Source: Gymnorhina tibicen
Taxonomy: Eukaryota; Chordata; Aves; Passeriformes; Artamidae
Length of the DNA: 64,000 nt
Direction of reading: 5' to 3'
Assembly: GCA_013399875.1 (NCBI GenBank)
Contig: VXAZ01004023.1
Location: 682,282 to 746,281, forward strand
Shown: one piece after another, positions 41,801 to 56,800 of the stretch
Position numbering within the stretch: position 1 is the first letter of the stretch
Layout of the letters: each line of letters begins with the position of its first letter
Notes under the pieces: generated by a model
Seen by the model: only the letters and a program-made list of their open reading frames with translations
Told to the model about the DNA's origin: nothing
Database searches by the model: none
Program-made: the position numbers and the translations under genes

Positions 41801-44800
41801 AGAAGGGTGTTTTTGTATGGCTGTATTCTTGTCCAAATCTCTATTTCCCTGTGGGAAAAATGATGTTGCACTATTCTATGCTACATATAGCTCTGGAGGT
41901 GAAAACATGAGTCTATTATACAGTGATAATCAGGAAAAAAGTTCATTTTTCTTTTACAGTGGAAATACCTTCTTGCAGGCTCATATTCTGTATCTTGAAA
42001 ACTACAAGTAGGCTGGGTGGGAGTTCTGGTTCTCACAATTATTGTAGAGCATACCACATGTAACTACAGAGAGACCATAGAAAATACTTTTTCAGGTCCT
42101 GGAACGAGAAAAGTTCACTCTGCACACCATCAGAAGCTTCCAGACACTCTCAAGACACCCAGAATGAACATAGGAGCTGCAACTCAGAAGCCCAAAAGCT
42201 ACTGATCTACCAGTTAGATGTCTATTGAAACAGGCCAAGGAGAGTTTTAAATTGGCAGCTCAGTCAAGCTGAACTGTCTGTGTCTGTCTGTTGTCTCCAG
42301 AGGGTCCACAGATGTCTTCACTTTTGCAACCTTTGATTTTGAGATAACCACTAAAATGTACTAACTGAGAGGCTCACAGTCTGTACTGTCTCCCTTCAAG
42401 AGATGTTCCCCATGTCTGACCTCATCTACCCCGCCCATGCAGCAAATTATCAGGAAGGGCACCACCACTTTTTTTGCTATAACCATGAAAAAACCCTTCC
42501 AGTAGAGTGGAATTTTGAGGGGTTTAAAATTCATTCTCCAAAAGTGAATCTGTGCAGAAGGTAATATGATATCTGTCTTGATTTCTGTGGACAGAAAGTT
42601 TGACATTAGTGATTCCAAAAGCTGTTAAATGATAAAAATTTTTACTGGCCGTAAAGTTAAATTGACTACGTGTTGAATGGAATTTTAATAATAATAATAA
42701 ACTGAGCATGTTGTCATGGGAAGAAAGTATTGAAAGTGGACAAGGACCAAAGGTTCTGAATTAATGAACATAGAGGGCTTTGCTTTTAGCAATTGCTCAT
42801 TTTTCTTCTCCTGGCTAAATTCCCAATCTCTTCTACTTGTCAGAGTAAAATTATGGAGCAGTAAAGACAGCTACAAGAAAAGGTTCCCTTTGTACTATCT
42901 TTCTGTTAATTTGAAATGTACTTCTTTTTTTCTATTTTTTTTTTTAAGAAATCACACCTTCCACTACTTCCTTCTAATCACATAATTGAATCCCTTGTTT
43001 CCATGATCTGTTCTCCTTTACTGTGCATTAACTCAAGGCTGCTTTCCTTACTTTCTCTTATGTTTTTTTTCTTTTCTCTGAAGGGTCTTGATTTCATTTA
43101 CATGAATTTACTCAAGAATGCATACCTAGTGAAAGCAAAATTCATCTCAAGAAAGTTACTTTTTAATGAGCCTTTTTACATGGTGTTATGTACTGAAAAT
43201 GCCACATAAATAAACAATAGCCAAGTGCCTTTCAAATCATTTTTATACTGCACGTGTTCTTTCCCTGAAATATGCTTTTATCCTCTAGGAACTAAATTCT
43301 TAAAAATTAAAAATTCTGGATACAATTCTAAAATATGTGAAAATTTTGTTTCTTTTACAGTTTAAGAAAATCCCAGTATTACTAGAAATAATGAAAAGGG
43401 AAAAATATTTGCCTTTTTTTTTTTTTTCTGTTCTAGCACTTCGCTGTCAGTTTTCTCTGTAGTTTGTCTGCATCAGGAAGGAAAAGGAATCATACAATAT
43501 ACCAGAAAATAAAGTGGAAGACCTGCAAAAATGAGCATCACAACCATAGCCAAGATAAAGCAGATTGTTAGACATTTCTTTAGGAATACTGAACTTTGTA
43601 CACTTTGGTCAGTGTTACTGGGTGAAAGATTTTATGACATAATGCAATGTAATGCAATTGTGTGCTGTCATCTCAGCTCAGTTTCAAATGGTGTTTATAC
43701 AAAATGCAGTGGCAGCCAAGCTTACATGGCTGTTGCCCAGCATGGAGGGTTAATTGTAGAAACAATCTTGGCCTGTGTAAATGCTAGTAATTTTAAGTAT
43801 ATCTGTCAAGAAAAGTCACATGGAACTAGATTTGGGAGGCTTGTTTCAGAGCTTTTTGCCTCCTCATGATCTAAGCAGTTTCTGTACATTACTCATGTTG
43901 CAAGCACAGTAGGAGGTTCCCATACCAGCTTATGCTGAAAATTGCACCCTCCACCCAGGGTGTTTTCTGTTCTGATTGCTTCACTGTTATACCTTCTCCA
44001 TGGAAGATGTATGGGTGCACATCACATTTATTTAACTATCACGTAAATAATAGTGCTGATGAAGAACTGCCTTTGTTTCTGGAACAAGACCTCCTGAGCT
44101 ACCTTCTGCAATAAGGAGGGAGGACCAAGTGTAGTCTGTTGCTTGTTTAACTGAGTGGCTACAGAAATTGTCTAACTGAAACCATACTCATGGTTTTCAT
44201 GTATTTTATGTAGCCTATGGTTACAAGCAACCAATGAAAACTATGCTTGAAATGTGATCTTTTAGTTAGTACCTGTGAAGCATCCTCTAAAAATGCTGAA
44301 AATTTAAAAAAAAAAAAAAGTAAAAAATCAGTAAGTAAACCCGAGAGTGATGCTGAAGTTTCTAAGTTCAGCAATCATTTTCCTGTGACTCACAATAACA
44401 ACTTTCTCTGAAATGCTAATAGTAACTAATATTTCTTTGTGATATTATGTAGTACACATGATTGTCTCTGCGGTTTTGATTCCACGGCTAAATAAACATC
44501 CAATTTTCTGGAAACGAAGCTATTACATAGCTAGAAATTTCACATTCAGACAATAGAAACCGATCTTAGAAAACAAACAAATTTCACTAGGGAAGGGAGA
44601 ATTTAATTTTTATTGGATTTTGCTACTGTGAACAATGTTTTAAATATATTAGTAGGCACACTGTTAGAACAAACAGCTAAACAAAAATATCTGAAATTAG
44701 TAATTATCAGTTTTAGGCCTGACTAACTAAATTACTACTCACTCAGGGTATATAGTAATTATCATTATTGGAGTCCAATCTTGAATGGCAATCAATGTTC

Positions 44801-47800
44801 CAATTGCTCATAGTACAGAGCAATTTACATGCTATTAGTGGGAAATAGAAGAAGAATCTCAGATTTAATCTCTCAAATGAAAGAGGAAATTGCTCACTAG
44901 AGGTTTTGTGGTAAATTAAAAGCCACTTATTTTGGTACTTTTTGTTTCTTTTTGTGGTACTATGCTCAAAGCTCGCTGCATACAGGTGAGTTTTATGGTG
45001 AAAAAAATGAATGATGTTCAGGCATAAAGAATGATAACATCTGAAAATGATACTTTTAGCTTCAGAACAAAACAAAAACAAAAAAACAAGGGAGACTGTG
45101 ATATATTCCAAAATAACGATATTTAGTATGGTAAACACAAAATGAAACCCTTAGAAAGTATTGCAACAAACAACTCTGTGCCAAGAACATGTAACTTTTC
45201 AGGCAGAAGAACAGCAAATGCAAAAGACCATAGAAATAAGAAACTGCAAAACTCATTGTAAGGAGAGATAATGTCAATGCAAATTAATGTAGATCAGAAA
45301 AGCATTAAACATTCTGTGAACCACAGTAGCAGCTGTAGTCATGTAACGACTTTGTTCAAAGAATTAAGAGTTGTTAAATCTCATGCTCATCAGAGGGAAA
45401 GACTGTTTGAAGTCCAGGATAAGGGGAGAGAACATTTGAACACAATCATGGTATACCCATGAAGTACCTACAATAGCTGTAGATCCTGCCGTAGTTTAAA
45501 TTCCTGGAGTAGAGGTCTCAGCACAAGACTCCATAGCACCTCATAAATTTGGTATCTGTTGAAATTACTACTGTTGGGAATACTGATAGTGACGTGATGG
45601 CAATCAGTAAGCTGGACCAAGATATGGCCCTTGGCCCATTTAGGTTGGATAGCAGTGGAGCAGGAATGAGTCTTAGAACCAGCCTCACTTTTTGAGTTGC
45701 TGTACTTCTTGTTGCAGTGTTGAGTTGATGTTTCTATGGTGTTTATTGTGCTCATGTATTTGAGCAGGAGAGAATACTTAGAGTTTCTTTGAGTCTGCTT
45801 TTGTTACTAAACTGTTGTTAGATTCTGGTAAACTAGTGAGTAAAATAGTGCAGGTGAACCCACAGAGAATTTCAGTGGGTTTCATTTTCAGCTATATTTG
45901 TTCTTCAAAGGTCTTTTGCTTTGTATCTTCAGCTCATTTATCTTACAATTTATTAAAAGCACTCTGGCTCATTGTCCTATCACCAAGAAGCTGCATTTTA
46001 TAATAATTGCTGGTCCTCCTGCCTTTGCCTTTTAGGTAGCGATGTTTACGCTGCAGTTGGGCAGCGCCACTTTCTTGTTAACAGAACCCGTGATAAGTGC
46101 GATGACAACAGGAGCAGCTACACATGTTGTGACTTCACAAGTGAAGTATCTGCTGGGAATGAAAATGCCATATATATCGGGACCACTGGCATTTTTTCAT
46201 GTGAGTTCAGTGGGAGAGATGGGTTACTTCATTAACTAACATTTTATTAAATAACTACACCATTTGTCTCTGTAAGAGTAAGGAATTTGTTATGCACGTG
46301 TGAATGAACAGAAGATTAACCTTCATTTTGGCGTGACTGTTTGTAAGAAGAGATTTGGAAAACTTGATACACAACTAGGAGGAATGGGTACAGTAATTAA
46401 TTTAAAATAATTGTGTTAGGGCATCAATAATTCCATTTATTATTCTGAGCCATTATACACTCATACATGGAGGGTAATCTTTTCCTAGATCAGCATGTGA
46501 AAGGAATATAACTATAAATGTAAATATATTTTCTTCATATGCTGCTGAATGAAATCTGACCATCATTGTGGTAAAACCGAAATGACCCATGATTTGTACA
46601 TCTCCTATGCAAAAATTACTTATTAATTTATGTTACTTATTACATGTGTAACATATAAAAATATGTTACTTATTACTTTATGACGTGATACTACTTTGCC
46701 ATAAACACAGCAAGTGGACAGCTTTAAGGTACTTTTTCTAAAATGCATGCAGCATTTCATACAGTATTGTTGCAAATGAGTGGTTAGGCTGCTTAAAGAA
46801 TCACCATCAGAGGTATTGGCAAAAAGCAGGTGTGAGCTTAATATGAACTTATGAAAGTACGACTCTAACAGAGTTCAATGGCAAGGTTCACTCTCTTACT
46901 TACTCCAGGGGTGAAGCATACGTAGGAAAATTGCATTAGTATCAATTTAGAATGGATTACATGGAGACTGAGGATGAAAAAGGGTGAGGGTGCAAAGGGT
47001 ATGGATACGAAAAGACAAGGTGTGCAAAAGGGTTTAAGAGAATTTCATCATTAAGTAATTTAACACTTATGAAGTGATTAAATGGGATTTTTTTAAAATA
47101 TAACAGTGACTTAATTACAGTTTCATGACAACAACGTTCACACCATAATAATTTCACACTCACGCACAGGCAGAGACGTATACGACTGTCTGTGAGTGTA
47201 AATGTGCTCATCAAAAATTCCCCTTGTGTTCAGTGAAATACTCATGGCAAATGCCTGAGTGTTTGTCAACAGGCAGGGGCTGCACCTAGAGGAGTATGTG
47301 CACATGTGTGTATCAGCCCAGACCTTGCCTGGGTGAGTGACGGTCTTTCGAGTATCGCAGACTTGAGGGGTCACGAGCTCTGAGAGGTGCCCCACTGAGA
47401 AGGAGGTGCTGGCTCAGCCCACTGTGGCCCAGAAGGGCTCAGAGGGCCTCACTTAGGACTCCTGTGTGCAGGGTCACAAGGTGATTTGCTTTAGTCATCA
47501 GTTAGTTTCCATCCTGGCCATAACCCATGTTGGCAACTACTGGAGTTCCCAAAACACTTGGAAATTGTTTCCAAAACTTCAGCAACAATGGTGCTGTTCT
47601 GCTTGGGCTATGGTTCAGGTAGAAAATGTTCCAAGGCTGTCAGGGGGTGACTGATCACCCTTTGTTCCCCACCTCGACTGGACAGTGAATGTTGCTGTTA
47701 CAGTCCCACCTGTATCATGGGAGAGCACCTGGTCTGGTCAAGGACACGTCACCACCCGGCTGGTTTGGTCAAGGGCAGGGGGTGATGCACCACCACTGGT

Positions 47801-50800
47801 GCCATGGTTACAGCCCCTGGAAAGTACATTTTTTTGGCTGAAACCTTAAGGGGCAAAGTTGTATAATCTTATGACACAAAAGACACAAAGATATTCTCGA
47901 TGGTAACTTATTCCAGCAAGCCCTGAGTTTCGGTGCTGTGAGCATAATCTCTTGGCATTATTAGTATTACAACAGTACCTGCCAAAATGATATTTTGCTC
48001 ATAATAAAACTGTGTTTACTTGCTGAGGTGATATTTACATTGCACTGATAGTGAGACTTCCTCTAGTCAGCTACTAAATTAGGACACCTTATTTAAAAGA
48101 ACTGACTATGTCTTTATGCCCTACTATGTGCTTTATTTTTTCCTATTATTTTGGGAAATTTTTCGCGTGAACTCCTTGATTTGAAATTTTGAATGTGAAT
48201 TGAAGATTTCTTTTTAGAATGTTTTTTTCATAGTATTTTATAAATTTGATAGCTTTTCATATGGATAATTAATTGGTAAGTTTTTTACAGGATCAATTTA
48301 TTAATGGAAATTAGGGGCATGTAATAAACACAGCTAATTTATCCATTTGTCTTGTAGAGATATACCTAAAAGTGTCATAGCCATTTTTATGAGTAATTGG
48401 CTTATGAGACTATTAAAAATGATTCTTCATATATTCATTTTTTTTAATATTTAAAAACCTTTTCATAAATGATTCTTAATATAAAATGTGAATAGCCTCT
48501 TTTTCATGGCGTTTCCATGGAGACTATACTTACATATAGGAATATTGTCATCTTGTAGAGATGACTGGTGTTAAGTACTGCAGCCAAGGCATAACCAAAA
48601 TATACATTATGAGCAATAATAAAGAACAGCAGTGATGTGAAGAAATATTTCCACCTTGGTGTGCTGATGATATCATAAATGAGGTAACTGAAATGCTTTG
48701 AAAGAAATCTATTCCCTTATCCCTAGTATTTTTAATGTATTTGAAACAAGTTCTTTGCCTTTCACTGCTCTTTTGAAATTAAACCCCTTTGAACATACTC
48801 CAAAGAAAAATTTTCCTGATTATTTTTTAAGGTTCTGAATTGCTCTGTGAATTGTGTGAAAATAAATCAAATAAAACCTACTCTGACTAAAAAAAAATTC
48901 GACTCTGTACAAGTTGAAAGAATAATAAAAAAGGGGCAATTTTACTATACAAGTCTTTTAAAATGTTTCTGGTATCTGTTCAGACTTATGAGTTGCCTTA
49001 AGAAGGTCCAGGATCTCAATCAAAAGCACCAGAGCTAGACTTTAGCAATAATTTTATTCTGGGGTTGTAGTTTTATGTGAAAATTATATGAATTAGATAT
49101 AAGGTAGTTTTCACATGTATCTAGAGAGTGAAAGACAACTTTGGCATATCTCTCTGGACATGTTCTTTACTTCAAATCCTTGAAATCCAAAGACTGGTAC
49201 ATTTGCTTACATTTTTTTCTTTGTCCACTCCAAAACACCTCCCACTCACAAAACCAATTGCTTTGCCTCAGGCAGCCTTTGGGTTGGCAAAGCAAGAATA
49301 AGAATGTTTAATAAAGTGTGATAGCAGAGTTGCAAGTATAGCAAGCCAGTGAAATGAATTCTTTATAGCATGTGAGATCATGGTTAAATACGTAGAAAGG
49401 AACTTTGCACATGGAGAACAAATCTAGTACACTGGCCTTGAGCATATGGTATTTTTGTGTTTACACATAGTTTATGTAACTCATTAAATTTTGTTTTCCC
49501 TGTACATAGTTTGTCACATTTCAGTTGAGCTGCACAGTGCAGCATCAGTTGGTGTTTTGCAAATGGAAAAGGAAAAGAGAAGGTGAAGAAGAAAAATAGT
49601 GAGGGAATATTGCATGTGAGATCTAACTTTACAAGGGACAAGAAAAGTTTCATCAAGTTTTACTCAGCGTCTGAAAACAGAAGAACATACTTGTATTTGC
49701 CCTTTATTTATGTATAGATATATTTGTCTTTCCATATGTTTCTGAGAAAATACAACACTGCAAAATGAATTGCATGTAAGAAACTTGCTTTGCAAAAAGG
49801 GGTCTTTTGTGTCTGTGTTGCAAGTTTGTTGCAAAATCCTTGTGTGGTTTTGCTGCAGTTATCTGAAGAAAACCCAAACCTTCACATTCTGCTATCAGTC
49901 CTTTCTTTTCACCCCTTTTTTACCCAGTGACCTATACAGTTTCCAGTATTTGCCTGTACATTTTCCCTCTGGTGTGACGTATTTGCTTAACAAATATCAG
50001 AATGAAATATTTTTGAAAATGAAATGAGGTTGTCCACTCTTAAAATATATTTTGTTGAATAACCTGTTCCTTTAATTCTTTTGTTCACTTCAGCCTCTAT
50101 ACTCATTTTAGAGCTAATCTTTTGGGGTTTCATGTATACATTAAAAAAACCCAACTCAGAGCATTTCATTAATACCTCCAAATACACATCTTTTCTAAAA
50201 TATAAACTATTACAATGTTCAATATGAACTCGAAACTGCTGGTTTCCCATGAGAAAAGGAACATTCAATGTCTGTATATATATATATGTGCAAAGCTGGA
50301 TTATTGCTTGTTTCACTTATGTGCAAATTTGCATTGCTTACCAAAAAGTCCATTGATTACTCATAATATTGTCACACAGGTTCCATTAAGAATCTTTACA
50401 CAAAACTAGCAATAAAACTAAAAGCACAAGAGACAAACAGCTCAATTAATATATTATTGCTGATTTAAAAACTTTTAAAATTATATGATTAAAAAAATTG
50501 CTTCCTACACTGTAATATCAAGCTAAATTCTGCCGCATAATTTCCAAATTATTTCAGTAAGTGCATCATCAAAATACGGCAAATGCTGAACTTATAATTA
50601 TATTTTTGATTAAAACATTTGTAAATACTTCTTTTGAATCAGATGCCGATGCTATTGCAAGCTTGAGCTTTATGTACTTAGATTTAGGACTTATAGTTTG
50701 ATCTCAGGTAAGTACAGTAATTGACTGGACAGAGTACCAAGTAAAATCTATAGTTCAAAGAGATGTCTATTGCATATGTCGATTACATTCATGTTAAGAG

Positions 50801-53800
50801 CCACATGCTCTTTCTTTCTTGTGAAAGGGTCTCCATACTTCACTGGCCATATCATGAACTGGGTGGTTTTAGGTTTTCAGAAAATGGTTACCCAGGAGCC
50901 ACCTAGTCAGTGAAAGTTCTTTAGTCTAACAAGGTAATTAATTTAATATTTATACATTACTGTTAGAATTGTTTCAGTGTACTACAGACACTTTGGGGAT
51001 AGGGCTGTTTGGAGTACTGAATTCAAATAAGTTACAAGGTGTTGGTAGTTCCATTATTTTTCATTCATGGGCTGATGTAGACTACATACAGAAGGGTATG
51101 GTTCAAAAGAAACGCCAAAGGATGTACTAGGCAGTTCATATAAAGATTCTGTTGCAAAGTCTGAAAAAACCTGCAACAAAGGTTTAAAAGTTTTGGCTAT
51201 ATATAATTAAAATTAAATGGAAATGTCTTTTTTAGTCAATTTGAAAGACAGAAATTTTTAAAGCTTGTGCATATTTCTTCACTAAAATTGTATTTATTCA
51301 CTCAGTCTTCTGTCTCACTTTGTCTAGGAAAATTAGATTTAATGCAATGAACACAGATAGCTAATGCTGACACTTTAATAGACAGCATTCATTTCAAAAC
51401 AAATCACATCTCTCTGACTTCAGCAAGCAGGAATCAATCCATTACTTCCCTTTTCTTGCCACTTCACCTTAGATGTAGCTCAGTCTTTGGTGAGTTTGTG
51501 GGCACAGTTTTCCAGATTGCCTCCTTTTGTCTTAATTACTCACAGCTTCTGCTTGGGCACTGAGCCAAGTCCTGCGCTCTCTTGAAAATGCATTCTTGGA
51601 AAATTATGGGTACAGAGTCTAGTTCCAAGCCACTCAAGATACAATCCACATATTTTCTAATTACAGTGGGGCAATATGTGGTTAAAAACTGTGGTTTAAT
51701 TGTCATTCCTCAAATTTAAGACATTTCTAGATCATATTACTTAACAAGTTGATTTTAAAATATTTTCCTGGTTTCTGAGAAATGTTTGTGCTGGGTTATA
51801 TTGTACATTCTTAATCAAAACTCCAAGGGCTAAATTTCAAAGGACTGGACTACTTTTTCCTCTTTATGAGGAAGTTACTTTTCTGTAACCATATTTAGGT
51901 TGGGTTTTTTCCCTTTCTAGATTATGAAAATATTCTCAGAGAGAAAAAATCAGGAAGTAATTTTAATTTACTCATTCTTCAATATGAGCATCACCTCTTC
52001 AATGAGTGACAGAATCAGCACAGTAGAAATAAATTCTATCATCATATTGACTACCTCTCTGCTAGAAGAGGTTCTTTCCTAAGATCATTTTCCTAGTACT
52101 TTTTCCTGTCCAATATAAATATATGTATTTAAGCTCCAAACTGTCAAAACTTGTTAGTATTATACATGTATGTGAGAATAAGTTCTCTGGAGCAGAAAAT
52201 TATTAATCTTTGTTTTGATAAAACTACAAGTGTCACTTCTGATTTATTTTAGTGATCTTCTTAGTCAGTGCCAGAGAAAACACCTTTTTTTATGCATTAC
52301 TATTATTATTTCAAGCCTCAGTTGCTTGATTTTATTATCCTTAATGTTGGGGTTTAAAAAAAAGTTACTCGTGATGATGTCTAAATCTGCGTCCTAGATC
52401 TTAACTTCTGTTCTCTCCATGGTTTATATTTCAGGATGAACAGCAGTTCTCAGAATTTAAATGCAGAAATCAAGGGACTGAGCCTACCTTGTTTTTTCCC
52501 TTACAGCTTTAGTAGGCATGTGCACTGTATCCATTTTTATGGCTTGCTGTTCTTCCAGGCAATAGACTGTTGCCTTTCTTCATGAGGCCTGAAAAGAAGT
52601 TGTGATCAAGCTCTCATTATTTATTTATTTAATCAGGATAGATGTTCTCTCTGACTTTCTTCACCCCTTCTAACTGTTTCAGCAAATGTCTAATTTTTTT
52701 AATAATTTTCTGTTAATCTGCTATCATACTGATTTATGCCGTATTTCCTGAACCCACAAATTCAGCATAGAGCCAAAATTATAGTTCACTGTGTCATCTG
52801 TCCAGGTACAAAGGCAACTGCATTCTTCTGAGTCTGTTGCTTACAACATTATATTCATCATCAAAGACCCCTGTTGGCCTGTTCCATATTTCTAGTCCCC
52901 ATGTTCTTTATAACTCAGCACCATATTTCCTTTCTTCATCACAGATCCAACTATATTTTTCTAACCTGTTTTACAGGTTATTGCAGCATATATTAACTGC
53001 TGAAAAGCTGAAGGCCTCCCATTCACAGCTCCATAGCTCTGGCCCAGTGTCTTCTTTCCCTTTTAACTCTGCAGTCAGCAGAAAAGGAAACAAACAGGGC
53101 TAAGCAGATAACGTTAGTTATTTAAACAACCAATAACATATGTACGCAAGCTTGGCAACTATTTAGTGTGTGCAGCACCTGGACCTGACCAAAGCATGCT
53201 CCATGGAGCACTGTGAAAGGGGCAAGAGCAACCAACGGGGAGACTGAGGATGGCCTGCTGAAATTACTCTGGAAAAATGGCCCACAGATTGCAGAGGATG
53301 CCCTGAAGAGGATGCTCATCTTGGAAGATTCCTGTTGCATCTCTTCCCATCCAGCCACTACTGCATTTTTCATTCCCTTTTCTTTTTTCCTCTCCGTCTC
53401 TTTTCCCCTCTTTTCTGTCTTTTACATTTTTTTTCTCAGAAATAACTTTTACTGCTAGAGTTGGTGGATGTTATATGCCACTACAAATAAACCTTCGTGC
53501 AAGAAACTTTTCTCAACATTTTTTGGTGACACTCATTTATCTCACTGAACTTAATGAGACTGAATAAGAAAAGGAAACATATCAAATTAATTGAAATTTT
53601 ATACCTTGCTTCTACCAGTAGAAATTTGTAAATTAATTCATACAAATATTCATTGGTTTGGGTTTTTTTTGGTGTGTTTTCAAAAGACCATAGGAGTAGT
53701 TAATTCGTGGATTTTCTTCCTTGTAAAATCTAAAGTTGTTGTGATCCAATTATTACTATTATTAAGGTTCTTTAGAAATTCCTCTACCCAAATTAAGGTG

Positions 53801-56800
53801 CAAACAAGACCATATGCCAGTGACAATAATATGGGTTTTATTTGATGGTAAATATCAGAGAGAGAGAGAGAAAGAAAGAAAGAAGTAGAAAATAGGTGCG
53901 GGGGGACAGAAAGAGAGTGACAGGGACAGAATAAGGAAAATATCACCATCCATGGATGCCAGTGATGTTCTGTTGATCCTCTCCAGCTGGTCTTCTTGGT
54001 GGTGAAGGTCCCCCCAAAGAAAGCATGGAATCCTCAGGCTAGGCAGGCATGTCCGGGCATGTCCCCCTGGGGGAGGGGGCGGTCTCTTACAGCAGTCCCT
54101 GGGTTTGTTGCATCACTGCAGTCCTGTGGGGCAAAGCCTCTCACGTGGATGTCCCGTGAGGCTGGGGGTGCCACAGCTGGGCCAGTTTGTGTAAGGGAGG
54201 ATGGGTGTTTATTGCCTCTCACCAGAGGTTACACCATGCACCCAAAAACCTCCTCCTCCCCCCTCGGCTGGGGGGAGTCTGTGTAAACCTGGCTTCTGTT
54301 ACCTGTGCTCTCCCCCCACCCCAAATTCAGCTGGGATGGCATCTGGAGGCTTTGACCTATCGTGGATGCATACCTTTCCTTCAGCCTGAGCTGATTGAAC
54401 AATGGTTTTCCTTTAATCTAATCAGCAGTTCAATTTACAGTCCAAAGTTACCAAGTCCACCCCATGAGTCTTCAAGGAGGTTTCTGTGGCTGTAGCTTCT
54501 TTAATATCAGTGTTTGAGGCATAAACCATTTTCAGTCTCTGACAAAAGTACAGGCCAAAAACTTGTCCAGTGACTCAGCTACTGCAGTATTGATTCAGCT
54601 CTCACTATTTGTTCAAAGTTGTGAGAAGATGCCATAGCATGTGTTCCAGAATATATTTCTTTTGATCTGTGATTGTTATTTGCTGTTCACTGTAGATATA
54701 TGCCTATGTGTTTGAGAATATCAGATCTGTTCAGTTGGAGGCATTACTTCTCTCCTTGCTGAGCGTTGTCGTGCTTGTTCTTGTTAAAGAACTGAATGAG
54801 AAATTTCAGAGAAACATTAAAGTTGTCCTTCCCATCGATCTACTTTTGGTAAGTACAAAATTATATATCAGGCTTTTTCTTACAAAGCTTTCAGTGGCTC
54901 AGTCTGCTGAAGTTTACTGTGCTGCCTATAGTTACCCACACCCACACCCCCCACGTATTAAATGGACAGCTGATTTTCATGGCTGTAAGTTAATTGTAAG
55001 AACAGGAAACAGTATAGCTAAATAATTAAGAAAGAAATTACATATGGTCCCAATTTGTATAATATTTTTCATATGTTTACTACTTTTTACATAATCACAA
55101 GAACACAAAGGCTAGAATGTTGAAGTGTAAGAAGTTTGAAATAGAAAATGAAAAGTAACTGGCACATTGTAACTCCAGACAAGTCTTGTGCTGAGTAGTT
55201 GTGCCAAAGATGTTGCTTACTATTTATCTACAAGTTAAATAGCTATGCTATTGCTTTCTATCATTTTACTAACAGTTTTCCTTTAACATGGTATAGACAA
55301 AATTGAAATTAGCAATTGCATTATAAACCCCTGCTTTAAGGATTAAGTTGTAGTCAAATGATTGGCACCAGATCATCATCAGAAGGTTTCTGTTTTTCTT
55401 CAAACCTCTAAAAGAAAATACGAAGTATGAAGGACAGTTGGCTTTCAGGGTGCATTGTAGTCAAATGATTGGCACCAGATCATCATCAGAAGGTTTCTGT
55501 TTTTCTTCAAACCTCTAAAAGAAAATACGAAGTATGAAGGACAGTTGGCTTTCAGGGTGCATTGTAGTCAAATGATTGGCACCAGATCATCATCAGAAGG
55601 TTTCTGTTTTTCTTCAAACCTCTAAAAGAAAATACGAAGTATGAAGGACAGTTGGCTTTCAGGGTGCATTATTGCAATTACTCTTCTGTTACTGGAAAAA
55701 TTTACAAGGACAAAATGCTGGAAAAGGAGGTAGTGTGGTCCTGGTCTCAGTGTTACCTTTTTAAAAATACTGGATAAAATGTACCAGCAAACTAAGGATT
55801 GTGGACTGGAACTCATACCTGTTCTATTGGGACTTGTGTGTTCACCTCATTTGAAATACAGGAAATGAGTTTGAACCTCCTCAGGGTCAAACTTTCCACT
55901 CCCTCTGGAAGTTCCATACTTGCTAGGACATAAAAACAAGAGGCAGACACATCTTCTGCTGTGTTTTGTGCTGAAGTCAACACTGCCAGTCTGGATTAGA
56001 TATGCTGAGAGAACATCAGCTGAATCAGACTACTCAGGAACACCTCAATAATGAACTGCTTTAGGCTGCTCACAAGAATGGCAGTGCTCTGGGGCACATG
56101 CTGAATAGAGGGACTCTGGACACTGATTGCCAAGGTTCCAGAGGCTTTACAGAGAGTCACACAAATCTCTTTCATTAACACAGAATGTACAAACTGCACT
56201 ATAGTCTCACTTCATTATTGAGTCCAAATCTTAGTTTCTTTCAACTCTTCCACATCTGCAAAAAAACCCCATAATAATACTTTCCTGTTTTACTGGATTG
56301 ATCTAAGGATAAATGTATGAACAGGGCCAAGTGCTTAGGTATGGCAATAATAGGGACCATGTCAGAAGCAACAGAAATGTAACATCTTTTTCTGTTTGAA
56401 TCAATAGATAATTGCTACATCCATTGCTTGCTACTATGCTGATATGGAATACGTCTACAGGATAGAAGTTGTGGGAAATATTCCTAAAGGGTAATGTGGG
56501 TTTTATTAGCTTGTGGCTTTTAAATATCTTTATTTCTGAGAACAGTCTCTGAAAAAGTCAAAGTAGTTTCTGAAATAAAAAATGATAAAAATCTATTTTG
56601 TTTGTTTCCCATCTCCTCAAATACTCTCTCACAATTCAATCCCATGTTAACAAGTTATATGTGCATAGATATCATCACAAAAATGCATTCTTGTACATTT
56701 TCATAGCTCTTTATTGCTTTGTGGAATAAAAAGTAGGTACTAAGTACTTGATGATGTATGACAGGAGGGCAGGACACTCATTACAAGATTATTGCAACCT

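Larger units (their letters stand above)
46201..54695 (+). other. SLC26A7: SLC26A7 intron 4 (about 8.5 kb)
   Basis: Donor gtgagt, acceptor cactgtag. It is mostly AT-rich unique-looking DNA. It contains two GC/CpG-richer patches (46960-47830 and 53890-54500), a (TA)n run at 50275-50288 and a purine microsatellite at 53857-53885. Confidence 0.9.

Noticed and set aside
43531..43869. 112-codon open frame in intron 3 as a nested gene
   Set aside because: No recognisable domain, no splice or promoter support, and ordinary intron composition.
53996..54495. Cluster of overlapping frames on both strands as an exon
   Set aside because: Open frames in several registers at once reflect high GC; no family resemblance and no splice phase compatible with the neighbouring SLC26A7 exons, which already join perfectly.
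54708..55025. Separate membrane protein gene
   Set aside because: It starts inside SLC26A7 exon 5 and reads through the gtaagt donor into intron 5.
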